A stretch of DNA of 33,932 bases from the NCBI GenBank assembly GCA_024695415.1, contig JAILIE010000091.1, positions 1-33,932 of the forward strand, written 5' to 3'. The notes under the pieces are model-generated. The model was not told the DNA's origin. It worked only from the letters and a program-made list of their open reading frames with translations, and made no database searches. Position 1 is the stretch's first letter. Each line of letters opens with the position of its first letter. Of this stretch, positions 17,366-25,471 are shown in pieces. Origin of the DNA: Clostridiales bacterium (GTDB lineage Bacteria > Bacillota > Clostridia > Christensenellales > Aristaeellaceae). The position numbers and the translations under genes were made by a program.

Positions 17366-18863
17366 CGCGCTTTGCGCCGAATCGATCGGCGATACGCTGA
17401 TCGTCGGAATCCAGAGCTCCAAAACCCTGATCATCCGGCCATTTGAGCCGCTGGAACGGGACATGCTTTCCGTATACAACGAGATCTATGAGAGCCTGAT
17501 CACCATTGACGACAACTATATGCCGCAGGGCTGCCTGGCGGAAAGCTGGGAAACCAGCAGCAACGGCAAGGTCTGGACTTTTCACCTGCGCCACGATGTG
17601 GTCTTTTCCGACGGCACTCCGCTGACCGCTGACGACGTCGTCGCGTCCGCCCAGTATATCCTGGACCGCGCGAACGATGAAAACGTCACGGACCACGGCT
17701 TTTACAGCAACCTGAAGTATTTCGTTTCCTCCATATCCGCCAAGGACGATTACACCGTCACGGTCAAGGCGGCGCGCCAGTACTGGGGGCTGCTTTACGA
17801 GATGACGTTCCCGGTCGTTCCCGCGGACCGCGTTTCCGCGGACTCCCCTCCCGGCTCCGGTCCGTATATGGTGCGGGAGTTCCATGCCGGCTCGCGCATG
17901 TGGCTGACAGCGAACACGCTCTGGTGGAAGGCCCAGCCGCAGGTCAAGGAAATCAATTTCATGTTTCACGACACCGCCCGGGGCGTGATCGAAAGCTATG
18001 AATACGCCCGGGTGGACGCGGCGTTTACCCGATCCATCGCCGGCGCGCAGTACAAGACCGGTACCAGTTCCATTTCCATGGATTACCGGACCAACCAGCT
18101 GGAATGCCTGCTGATGAACAATTCTTCCAACGAACTGACGCGGGAGGTCCGGATCGCGATCCGCAACCTGATTGACAAGGCGAAGATCATCTCCAGCGTC
18201 TATTCCGGGCTCGCGGTGGAAACCAACTTCCCCTTCTTTCCCGGAACCTGGATGTACAACGAAAGCCTGGACGCGTCCTTCACCCGCGACATCGAGGAGG
18301 CCAAACGGCTCCTTGCCGAGGAAGGATGGGAGGATTCCGACGAAAACGGCATTCTGGACCGGATGACCAGCAAAGGAGAACCCCAGAACCTGAGCCTTCG
18401 GTTTTACTATTATGAGGAACCCGACAACGACGTCCGCGCCGAAACCGCGAACATCATTTCAGATGCCCTCGCGCAGGTGGGGATCAACTGCCGGATTGAA
18501 GCGATGACCATGGCGAACGTGCAGGCCAAGATCAAAGCGGGCTCCTTTGACCTCGCCCTGGTCTCCTACGCCATGGATGTCTGTCCGGATCCCGGTTTCC
18601 TCCTGATGAAGGGAAATACCGGTAACTATTTCCGGTATAAAAGCGACAAAATGGACACCCTCTGCAAATCCCTCCGGACCCAGGTGACCCAGGAAGGATA
18701 CCGGCAGAAGCTGATGGAGATCCAGCAGCTGTTCTATGAGGACTGTCCGTTCATCTGCCTGTACTGGCGTATGGGAAACGTCATTTCCAAATACATGTAC
18801 ACCACATGCCGTGACGTCCGGGAATATGAGTTGCTGCGGGGAATTGAAAGCTTTACCGACTGA
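17292..18863 (+). CDS. ABC-transporter solute-binding protein, family 5 (peptide/nickel type)
   Basis: A 523-residue exported protein of the SBP_bac_5 (OppA/DppA/NikA-like) family. An N-terminal signal peptide has RR and a hydrophobic core (about 10-24); the mature part begins near residue 30. WTFHLRHDVVFSDGTPLTADDV near 96-120 is a clear family motif. The Cys at 28 is preceded by Leu, so it is not a standard lipobox. The ATG overlaps the end of the coaE fusion by 74 bases, and the signal peptide needs this start or one nearby. No permease or ATPase gene is adjacent, so its transporter is unknown. Next to a transglycosylase, murein peptides are a plausible ligand, which is only inference. Confidence 0.85.
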   Translation: MESISKSTLRRICLILLAAVLIPVNALCAESIGDTLIVGIQSSKTLIIRPFEPLERDMLSVYNEIYESLITIDDNYMPQGCLAESWETSSNGKVWTFHLRHDVVFSDGTPLTADDVVASAQYILDRANDENVTDHGFYSNLKYFVSSISAKDDYTVTVKAARQYWGLLYEMTFPVVPADRVSADSPPGSGPYMVREFHAGSRMWLTANTLWWKAQPQVKEINFMFHDTARGVIESYEYARVDAAFTRSIAGAQYKTGTSSISMDYRTNQLECLLMNNSSNELTREVRIAIRNLIDKAKIISSVYSGLAVETNFPFFPGTWMYNESLDASFTRDIEEAKRLLAEEGWEDSDENGILDRMTSKGEPQNLSLRFYYYEEPDNDVRAETANIISDALAQVGINCRIEAMTMANVQAKIKAGSFDLALVSYAMDVCPDPGFLLMKGNTGNYFRYKSDKMDTLCKSLRTQVTQEGYRQKLMEIQQLFYEDCPFICLYWRMGNVISKYMYTTCRDVREYELLRGIESFTD

Positions 18864-18878
18864 TGGAGGAAAACGGCC

Positions 18879-19814
18879 ATGAAATGGATTGAACTGATTG
18901 TCCACACCACATCCGAAGGATCCGAGTTCGTATCGGATTCCCTGATGGACCGGGGCGCTTCCGGCACGATGATCGAAGACCGCGCCGATATTCCGGATCC
19001 TGCGAAACCCCACGGCATCTGGGAAATCATCGATCCGAAACTGCTCGACGCGATGCCGGAGGACGTGCTGGTCCACGCCTGGTTTGAGCCCGGGGATTCC
19101 TTTGGGGACTGTCTCAGGGATTATACGGAATTCCTGTCCCTCGCCCGGTCGGAGCACCCGGAATACGGAACCCTGGAAACCGACACCCGGACGGTTTCCG
19201 ACGAATCCTGGACCGAAGTCTGGAAAAAATACTACAAGCCCTTCTATGCCGCGAATCATATGGTGGTCAAGCCGTCCTGGGAGGAGTTCACTCCCCGGCC
19301 GGGAGACCGGATCATCGAGCTGGACCCCGGCATGGCTTTCGGCAGCGGCACCCACGAGACCACCGGCATGTGTATTTCCCTGCTGGAGGAAGCCATCCGC
19401 GGCGGAGAACATATTATTGATGTCGGAACCGGCAGCGGTATCCTGGCCATCGCGGCGGCGCTGCTGGGCGCCGGCAGCGTGCTTGCGGTGGATATTGATC
19501 CAGACGCCGTCCGGGTGGCCCGCGAAAACGTCGAAAAGAACCACGTGGAGAACATCGTCGAGGTTCGGGAGGGCAACCTCCTCGATCATGTGGAGGAAAC
19601 CTGCGATATCTGTGTCGCGAACATTATTTCAGACGTGATCATTTCCTTCGCGGCGCCGCTGATCCGCCATATCCGCCCGGACGGGCTCTTTATCTGTTCC
19701 GGAATCGTGAAGGAAAGGGCGGATGAGGTTCGCTCCGCGCTGGAAGCCGCGGGGTTCAAAATCCTGAAGGCCGAAACCCGCGGTGAATGGGCGGCGTTTG
19801 TTTCCGGGAGGTGA
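18879..19814 (+). CDS. prmA: Ribosomal protein L11 methyltransferase
   Basis: SAM-dependent methyltransferase acting on ribosomal protein L11. It has 311 residues, normal for Firmicutes PrmA. The N-terminal substrate-recognition domain is at about 1-125. The family motif LDPGMAFGSGTHETT (148-162) is followed by SAM motif I IIDVGTGSGILA (179-190) and ANIISDV, the NPPY-equivalent region. GGAGG lies just upstream of the ATG. It starts 15 bases after the solute-binding protein and leads the conserved prmA-rsmE-mtaB-HIT cluster; dnaJ, which often precedes prmA in Firmicutes, is absent here. Confidence 0.96.
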   Translation: MKWIELIVHTTSEGSEFVSDSLMDRGASGTMIEDRADIPDPAKPHGIWEIIDPKLLDAMPEDVLVHAWFEPGDSFGDCLRDYTEFLSLARSEHPEYGTLETDTRTVSDESWTEVWKKYYKPFYAANHMVVKPSWEEFTPRPGDRIIELDPGMAFGSGTHETTGMCISLLEEAIRGGEHIIDVGTGSGILAIAAALLGAGSVLAVDIDPDAVRVARENVEKNHVENIVEVREGNLLDHVEETCDICVANIISDVIISFAAPLIRHIRPDGLFICSGIVKERADEVRSALEAAGFKILKAETRGEWAAFVSGR

Positions 19815-19818
19815 CAGG

Positions 19819-20553
19819 ATGCATCGTTTCTACGCGGACAGCGAATCCCCTGAATCCGGCCGGGTATACCTGTCGCCCGAGGACGCGCATCATGCCCTGC
19901 ATGTCCTGCGGCTGAAAAACGGGGACGCCGTCGAACTGATCCTGAACGGGGAACGGTACCACGCCGGCCTGTCCCTGGAGGACAGCGGCAGGGTCTCCGC
20001 CGTGCTCGATTCCCTTCTTCCCGACACCGAGCCGAAAATCCGGATCACGCTGTTCCAGGGGATCCCCAAGGGGGACAAGATGGAACTGATTATCCAGAAA
20101 GCGGTGGAGCTCGGCGTCAGCACGATTGTACCGGTCATGATGTCCCGCTGTGTGGTCCGCTTTTCCGATAAGGACGCGGAAAGAAAGAGGGAAAGATGGC
20201 AGCGGATCGCCCGGGAAGCCGGCAAGCAGAGCGGCCGGTGCATGATTCCGGAAGTCTGCCTTCCCTGCCCGCTGTACAGCCTGGCGGATCATATCGCGGC
20301 CGCCGGGAACACGGTGGTTCCCTGGGAAAACTGCATCGGGACCGGTCCGAAGACCTATGCGGTTTCCCATCCGGAACTCCATTCCCTGGGCATCGTGATC
20401 GGACCGGAAGGCGGCATCGCGGACGATGAGATCGCCTTCCTGAGAACGCAGGGCTGCGAACCGATTACCCTCGGTCCCCGGATCCTGCGGACAGAAACCG
20501 CCGGCCTGGCCGCCGTCAGCGCGTTCCTCGCGCTGTACGGGGAAATGGAGTAA
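19819..20553 (+). CDS. rsmE: 16S rRNA (uracil-1498-N3) methyltransferase
   Basis: SPOUT-class methyltransferase of 244 residues that modifies U1498 of 16S rRNA. The N-terminal PUA-like part is at about 1-70. The trefoil-knot SAM site is visible at GIVIGPEGG (191-199) and LGPRILRTETA (218-228), and REAGKQSGR (132-140) is a conserved substrate segment. The start ATG at 19819 is 4 bases after the prmA stop with GGGAGGTGA before it; an earlier in-frame ATG within prmA is rejected. Cotranscribed with prmA and mtaB. Confidence 0.95.
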   Translation: MHRFYADSESPESGRVYLSPEDAHHALHVLRLKNGDAVELILNGERYHAGLSLEDSGRVSAVLDSLLPDTEPKIRITLFQGIPKGDKMELIIQKAVELGVSTIVPVMMSRCVVRFSDKDAERKRERWQRIAREAGKQSGRCMIPEVCLPCPLYSLADHIAAAGNTVVPWENCIGTGPKTYAVSHPELHSLGIVIGPEGGIADDEIAFLRTQGCEPITLGPRILRTETAGLAAVSAFLALYGEME

Positions 20554-20554
20554 T

Positions 20555-21853
20555 ATGCCGACCATCGCATGCCATACGCTGGGCTGCAAAGTCAATCAGT
20601 ATGATACGCAGGCCATGGAAGAACTGCTGAACCGGGCCGGTTACGAGTCGGTTCCTTTTCCCGGACCCGCGGATGTATACCTGCTCAATACCTGCACCGT
20701 GACCGGTACCGGGGATAAAAAATCCATGCAGACCGCGCGGAAGCTGAAGCGGGAGCATCCCGGCTCCCTGCTGATCCTGTGCGGCTGCATGGCTCAGCTC
20801 CAGGGGGAGAAACTGTTTTCCCTCGGCGCAGACCTGATTATCGGGACCCAGAGAAGGCAGGAGGTCGCACAGCTGCTTTCCCGGGTGATCGCCACCGGCC
20901 GCCCCGTCTGCGCGGTGGATCCGATTCCGGAGAAGCTTCCCTACGAGCCCCTGCACGTCACCCGCCAGAGTGAGCACACGCGGGCCGTCCTGAAAATCCA
21001 GGAAGGCTGCCGGAACCGCTGCTCCTACTGCATCATCCCCACGGTCCGCGGACCGATCCGGTCCCGGCCGCCGGAGGATATCCGGGAGGAAGCCCTGCGC
21101 CTCTCCGCCTCCGGTTTCTGCGAAGTGGTCCTGACCGGTATCCACCTTTCTTCCTACGGTAAGGATTTTGATGACGGTTCTACGCTGCTGGATCCGATCC
21201 GGATGCTGCAGGATATCCCCGGAATCCGGCGGATCCGCCTCGGATCCCTGGAACCGACCATCGCGACGGAGGAGTTTTCCGAATCGCTCTGTTCGCTGGA
21301 CAAGGTCTGCCCCCAGTTCCATCTGGCGCTTCAGTCCGGCAGCGACAGCGTTCTGCGCCGCATGCGCCGCCGGTATAATACCACCCAGTATCTCTCAGCG
21401 GTCCGGAATCTCCGCGCAAGCTTTCCGACGGCCGCCCTGACCACCGATATCCTCACGGGCTTTCCGGGAGAAACGGAGGAAGAGTTCCGTGAAACGGAGG
21501 CGTTTATCCGCGAGGTCGGGTTTGCCCGGATCCACGTTTTCCCCTATTCTCCCCGCCCCGGCACGCCCGCGGCGGAGGATCCGTCCCAGCTCAGCGACAG
21601 CCTCAAGCAGGAAAGGGCACGGATCCTGATCGCGGCCGGCCGGTGCTCCGCGCGTTTATACCAGGACCGGTGGATCGGCCGGGAAGCGGAACTCCTGCCG
21701 GAAGAAAAGGTGGACGGATGCTGGGAAGGCTATACCCGGGAATACCTCCGGGTCCGGATGGTTCCCGGTTCCGCCTGTGAATGCGGAAAACCGCTCCGGA
21801 TCATCATCCGGGAAAGCGGCAAAGAGGGTCTGATCGGGGAATCCATTCCCTGA
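20555..21853 (+). CDS. mtaB: tRNA (t6A37) methylthiotransferase MtaB
   Basis: Radical-SAM enzyme that adds a methylthio group to t6A37 of tRNAs, giving ms2t6A. It has 432 residues. The N-terminal UPF0004 domain supplies Cys11 (TLGCKVNQYD), Cys47 (LNTCTVT) and Cys78 (CGCMAQ); the radical-SAM cluster is CRNRCSYC (Cys152, Cys156, Cys159), and a C-terminal TRAM-like tail follows. The ATG follows the rsmE stop by a single base, so translation is coupled. Its substrate precursor, t6A, depends on the Sua5-type protein encoded at 30008-31045. MiaB and RimO are alternatives in the superfamily, but the motif TLGCKVNQYD points to MtaB. Confidence 0.95.
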   Translation: MPTIACHTLGCKVNQYDTQAMEELLNRAGYESVPFPGPADVYLLNTCTVTGTGDKKSMQTARKLKREHPGSLLILCGCMAQLQGEKLFSLGADLIIGTQRRQEVAQLLSRVIATGRPVCAVDPIPEKLPYEPLHVTRQSEHTRAVLKIQEGCRNRCSYCIIPTVRGPIRSRPPEDIREEALRLSASGFCEVVLTGIHLSSYGKDFDDGSTLLDPIRMLQDIPGIRRIRLGSLEPTIATEEFSESLCSLDKVCPQFHLALQSGSDSVLRRMRRRYNTTQYLSAVRNLRASFPTAALTTDILTGFPGETEEEFRETEAFIREVGFARIHVFPYSPRPGTPAAEDPSQLSDSLKQERARILIAAGRCSARLYQDRWIGREAELLPEEKVDGCWEGYTREYLRVRMVPGSACECGKPLRIIIRESGKEGLIGESIP

Positions 21854-21891
21854 AAAAGCATATCATTACGAAATGAAAGGATCTGAAGAAA

Positions 21892-22233
21892 ATGGATAAC
21901 TGCCTCTTCTGCAAAATCGTCCGCGGGGAGATTCCCTCCACGAAAGTCTATGAAAACGACAAGGTCTACGCCTTCCGGGATATCAATCCGCAGGCCCCGA
22001 CCCATGTCCTGGTCGTTCCGAAACAGCACGTGCCCTCCATCGACGGGATCAATGAAATGACCGACAGCGACCTGGCCGCCTGCCTGCGCGCTGTCCGGGA
22101 AATCGCGGCGCAGGAAAACCTGGCCGGCGGATACCGGGTGATCTCCAACTGCGGACCGGATGCCTGCCAGTCCGTCCCCCATCTGCATTTTCACATCCTG
22201 GGCGGCCGGAAAATGGCCGACCAGATGGCCTGA
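21892..22233 (+). CDS. HIT-family nucleotide-binding hydrolase (HinT-like)
   Basis: A 113-residue histidine-triad protein of the HinT branch, typically an adenosine phosphoramidase. Zinc-type residues Cys4 and Cys7 (CLFCKI) are present, with His46, and the triad HLHFHI has His97, His99 and His101. The length equals the family norm. It follows mtaB by 38 bases and has AAAGGA near the start. In Firmicutes this gene often closes the prmA-rsmE-mtaB cluster before rpsU, as here. The in vivo substrate is not known from context. Confidence 0.93.
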   Translation: MDNCLFCKIVRGEIPSTKVYENDKVYAFRDINPQAPTHVLVVPKQHVPSIDGINEMTDSDLAACLRAVREIAAQENLAGGYRVISNCGPDACQSVPHLHFHILGGRKMADQMA

Positions 22234-22258
22234 CGAAAAAGGCTTTTTGTGAAAAAAG

Positions 22259-22287
22259 TTGACTCAGGTGAGGAATGGTTGTATAAT
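22259..22287 (+). promoter_or_regulatory. Promoter of rpsU
   Basis: TTGACT at 22259-22264 and TATAAT at 22282-22287 with a 17-base spacer. Transcription should begin near 22294, leaving a leader of about 67 bases. Confidence 0.88.
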
Positions 22288-22295
22288 CTCTACAG

Positions 22296-22354
22296 GTTTT
22301 GCCCCCCGTCCATGTGGCCGGCTGCTGGCAAGACGTTTATGAGCGAGGGGAGGG
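22296..22354 (+). promoter_or_regulatory. Possible structured leader over the rpsU ribosome binding site
   Basis: GTTTTGC (22296-22302) can pair with GCAAGAC (22328-22334), with one G-U pair. The enclosed loop begins with a C tract (22303-22307), which could pair with the GGGG/GGG tract (22347-22354) of the rpsU ribosome binding site, giving an H-type pseudoknot. This is a hand-drawn fold; no known leader family is matched. Confidence 0.3.
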
Positions 22355-22360
22355 ATAACA

Positions 22361-22534
22361 GTGTCCGAGGTTCGTATCCGCGAAAATGAGTCCCTGGAAA
22401 GTGCGCTCAAACGGTTTAAGCGGCAGTGCGCCCGCAGCGGCGTTCTCCAGGAAGTTCGTAAGCGTGAGCACTACGAAAAGCCCAGTGTCAAGCGCAAGAA
22501 GAAGGCTGAAGCCGCCCGCAAGCGCAAGTGGTAA
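22361..22534 (+). CDS. rpsU: Small ribosomal subunit protein bS21
   Basis: A 57-residue basic protein of the 30S subunit, implicated in initiation. The sequence [18 protein letters not shown] followed by KRQCARSG and a Lys/Arg-rich tail ending RKRKW is typical of S21. The start is GTG at 22361 with a strong GGGGAGGG before it; no ATG fits. It has its own promoter and terminator, unlike the prmA cluster upstream. It is easily missed because it is short and lacks ATG. Confidence 0.95.
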   Translation: MSEVRIRENESLESALKRFKRQCARSGVLQEVRKREHYEKPSVKRKKKAEAARKRKW

Positions 22535-22546
22535 TTTCGCTGATCA

Positions 22547-22572
22547 CCCTTCCCTCTCCGGGAAGGGTTTTT
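22547..22572 (+). terminator. Intrinsic terminator after rpsU
   Basis: CCCTTCCC (22547-22554) pairs with GGGAAGGG (22560-22567) around a 5-base loop, followed by five Ts (22568-22572). It lies 13 bases after the rpsU stop. Confidence 0.9.
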
Positions 22573-22597
22573 CTGTATCGTTCCGGATCAAAATCGC

Positions 22598-22626
22598 TTG
22601 AAAAACTTCCTCCCTTTTGCTATAAT
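22598..22626 (+). promoter_or_regulatory. Promoter of the methyltransferase-rho operon
   Basis: TTGAAA at 22598-22603 and TATAAT at 22621-22626 with a 17-base spacer, 38 bases before the ATG. Confidence 0.85.
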
Positions 22627-22663
22627 TTTTCATATCAATACGATCTGATGAAAAGAGGAAGTC

Positions 22664-23701
22664 ATGGTTTATACTTTCGCGCTGGTCAAACATGCGAATA
22701 TTCGTTACCGTGAATCTCTTTGCCGTCTGAGCCGTTGCGAATTATCCGCCATGCTGTCCGCTCTTTCCCTGGATTGTGAGATCCGTACGGAAACCGCCGG
22801 CGGCGCGGATTTCCTGTCGTTTGAATCTGATCCCCTCACCCCCGCGCAACTTTCCTTCCTCTCCCGCCACAGTTCCCTCGCGTTCATGGCGGAAAAGCAG
22901 GGGGATCTCCTGCGACCCCTGGATGTTTCATTCTCCGGCTATCTGACCGAGGATCTCCCGGAAGTTTTGAAATACAAAGGCAAAACCGCCGTCCCCTTCA
23001 CGAAGCTGATGCTGAACATGGCGCTTTCCCTGTCCCCCTTCGCGTTTTCCCTCCGGCCTGTGACCGTCCTGGATCCTCTGTGCGGGAAGGGAACGACCTG
23101 TTTCTGCGCCCTCCAGAACGGTTTCAGCGCCGTCGGAATGGACCAGGATACGAAGGCGGTCCGGGAAGCGGCGGACTATTTTGAACGTTTTCTTCAGTTT
23201 CATCAGCTGAAACACAGGCTGGTGCGCAGATCGGAAACTTGCGGAAAGGAATCCATTCCCGTTTCCGAATTCATCTTCGCCGACACGAAAGAAAACTATC
23301 AGGCCTCCGATACGCGTTCCCTGGTCCTGGCCACCGGGGATACGGCGCTCACCCCCGCCCTGATCCGTAAGCGGCCGGCCCACCTGATCGTCGCCGACCT
23401 GCCTTACGGCATTCAGCACGCGCCGCAAACCGGCCGGAAACCCGGTTCCTTTGCCGGCATGCTGGAAAGGGTGCTTCCCGCCTGGAGGAAATCCCTCCTG
23501 CCCGGCGGAATCATCGCCCTCAGTTTCAACACCCTGACCCTTCCCGTCCACACCGTGGTCCGGGAGCTGGAAAAAGCGGATTTTACCCCGGTTGAACGTG
23601 ACTGCTGCACGCATCTTCGCCACGAGGTCGAACAGGCTGTTGTCCGAGATGTGGTTTTTGCCGTAAATGAACCTTTCCGCAAGGAGGAAGACCCCGAATG
23701 A
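22664..23701 (+). CDS. TRM11/TrmG10-like RNA methyltransferase
   Basis: A 345-residue Rossmann-fold SAM-dependent methyltransferase. The N-terminal part (about 1-85) is a divergent substrate-binding domain. YKGKTAVPFTK (104-114) and SAM motif I VLDPLCGKGTT (135-145) are clear. Motif IV is DLPYG (245-249), similar to the DPPYG of Trm11/TrmG10, which modify guanine 10 of tRNA; canonical NPPY is not present. RNA guanine N2-methylation is the likely reaction, but the target is uncertain. AAGAGGAAG precedes the ATG. The stop overlaps the rho start by ATGA (23698-23701), so the two genes are translationally coupled. Confidence 0.8.
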   Translation: MVYTFALVKHANIRYRESLCRLSRCELSAMLSALSLDCEIRTETAGGADFLSFESDPLTPAQLSFLSRHSSLAFMAEKQGDLLRPLDVSFSGYLTEDLPEVLKYKGKTAVPFTKLMLNMALSLSPFAFSLRPVTVLDPLCGKGTTCFCALQNGFSAVGMDQDTKAVREAADYFERFLQFHQLKHRLVRRSETCGKESIPVSEFIFADTKENYQASDTRSLVLATGDTALTPALIRKRPAHLIVADLPYGIQHAPQTGRKPGSFAGMLERVLPAWRKSLLPGGIIALSFNTLTLPVHTVVRELEKADFTPVERDCCTHLRHEVEQAVVRDVVFAVNEPFRKEEDPE

Positions 23702-25452
23702 CAGAAAATGAACTGAAAAGCATGACGGTTGTACAGCTGAGAAAGGTCGCCCGTGACGCGGGCGTCGTTCTCGGTGCCGGAATAGATAAGGCAGGTATTA
23801 TCGCCAAGATCCTCGAGCACGGTGTTTCTTCCGCGCCCGCTGCCGCGCCCGCGGCCCCGGCGCCGGAACCCGCGTCCAGTGAGCCGAAATTCCAGGCTGC
23901 GTGGCATAACTCCGACGCGCCGCGCTATAATTCGCGCCCTGCCTACCAGTATAACCCGGCTCCGGCCCGCCCCGCGTGGCAGAACACGACGCCGGCCGGC
24001 AATCCCATGTCCCGCGAACAGCAGCGGGTCCAGCCGGTCCGTCCCGGTACGTTTACGCCCCGTTTCGGCCCTGCCGCGTCCGCTCCGGCATCTCCTGCCC
24101 AGGAATCCGCCGCGCCCGCGGAGACACCGCATACGCCGGCCGCTTCTCCCCTGCCCGAGCGCAGGATCGGGGAATCCTCCGGCTATACGCACCGTATCTC
24201 CGCCGTCTATACGCCGGCCTATACCGCGCCGTCGCATACCGCGCCCGCGGAATCCTTTGCCCCTCCGGCCCAGGATACGGCCGCTCCGGCCCTGACGCTC
24301 GAGGAACTGCTCGCTTCCGGCGAGTATGAAGAGGGCGGCGGCGTCCTGGAACTGCATCCGGACGGATACGGGTTCCTGCGCGCTCCCGGGTTCCTCCCGT
24401 CCACGAAGGACGTATATGTTTCCATGGCCCAGATCCGCCGCTTCGGACTGCGAACCGGCGACAAAATCGAAGGAAAAATCCGTCCCCAGCGTGAAGGGGA
24501 TAAATACGCCGCGCTGCTCTATATCTCCAGCGTCAACGGCGTGCCGGAGGAAGAGGCGTTCTCCCGTCCCCTGTTCGACGAACTGACGCCCGTGTATCCG
24601 ACCCGGAAGATTTCCCTGGAATCCGCGGACGGAAAATCCATGAAGGATATGCGGCTGATCGACCTGATCGCACCGATCGGGTTCGGCCAGCGCGGACTCA
24701 TGCTCTGCCCGCCCGGCACCGGGAAAAACGAGCTGATGCAGCATTTTGCCCAGATTATCTGCCAGAATTATCCCGAAGCGCATGTCCTGATGCTGCTCGT
24801 GGATATCAATCCGGAGGACGCCACGCTGATGCGGGATTCCGTGCCCTGCACGGTCCTGTCCTCCAGCTTCGACCAGGCGCCGGAGGTCCATCTCCGGCTT
24901 TCGGAGATTGTGCTGGAGCGCGCGATGCGCCTGGTGGAACAGAAAAAGGACGTCGTGCTCCTGGTAGACAGTCTGACGCGCCTGGCGAAGATCTACACAA
25001 CGGCCGCCGCCCAGCAGGGCCGCAGCCTGCCCGGCATGGTCAATCCCGCCAGCCTGTTCCGCGCCAAAAGGATGTTCGGCGCCGCCCGCGCCTGCAAGGA
25101 AGGCGGAAGCCTGACCGTCATCGCCGCGATGGATATCCTCACCGGCTCCAAGGTGGATGATTCGGTGGTGGAGGAATTCAAGGGAACCGCGAACATGGAG
25201 CTGACGCTGGACCTGAACGTGGCCCGCGCCGGAATCCGGCCGGCTCTGAACCTGCAGAACAGCTACACCAAGAATTCCGACCAGCTGCTGAACGACCGGC
25301 AGAAGGAAGGTCTTACCCTGATCCGCACCCTGCTGGGAAATTCCTCTTCCGCGGTGGCGATTCCGCAGTTGGAGTCCATGATGGATAAAGCGGAAACCAA
25401 CGACGAACTCCTTTTGAAAATGAAATCATGGTTCGCGCTGATGAATCGGTAA
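23698..25452 (+). CDS. rho: Transcription termination factor Rho, with substituted catalytic residues
   Basis: A 584-residue Rho homologue. The SAP-like Rho N domain is at about 4-42; a Pro/Ala/Tyr-rich low-complexity insertion at about 45-198; the cold-shock RNA-binding domain at about 212-282 (YGFLR, IRRFGLRTGDKIEGKIRP); the RecA-like ATPase follows. Walker A reads PPGTGKN, with Asn344 where Thr or Ser is expected. The usual DERP reads DINP (369-372), replacing the catalytic Glu and its Arg neighbour. The arginine-finger region reads ARAGIRPA, with Gly512 where the Arg is expected. Walker B LLVDS (Asp424) and the R-loop TGSK remain. Locus order matches standard rho. RNA binding is probably kept; ATP-driven termination is doubtful. 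The start has AAGGAGG. Confidence 0.9.
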   Translation: MTENELKSMTVVQLRKVARDAGVVLGAGIDKAGIIAKILEHGVSSAPAAAPAAPAPEPASSEPKFQAAWHNSDAPRYNSRPAYQYNPAPARPAWQNTTPAGNPMSREQQRVQPVRPGTFTPRFGPAASAPASPAQESAAPAETPHTPAASPLPERRIGESSGYTHRISAVYTPAYTAPSHTAPAESFAPPAQDTAAPALTLEELLASGEYEEGGGVLELHPDGYGFLRAPGFLPSTKDVYVSMAQIRRFGLRTGDKIEGKIRPQREGDKYAALLYISSVNGVPEEEAFSRPLFDELTPVYPTRKISLESADGKSMKDMRLIDLIAPIGFGQRGLMLCPPGTGKNELMQHFAQIICQNYPEAHVLMLLVDINPEDATLMRDSVPCTVLSSSFDQAPEVHLRLSEIVLERAMRLVEQKKDVVLLVDSLTRLAKIYTTAAAQQGRSLPGMVNPASLFRAKRMFGAARACKEGGSLTVIAAMDILTGSKVDDSVVEEFKGTANMELTLDLNVARAGIRPALNLQNSYTKNSDQLLNDRQKEGLTLIRTLLGNSSSAVAIPQLESMMDKAETNDELLLKMKSWFALMNR

Positions 25453-25471
25453 AACCCGCGCAACAAGCGTT

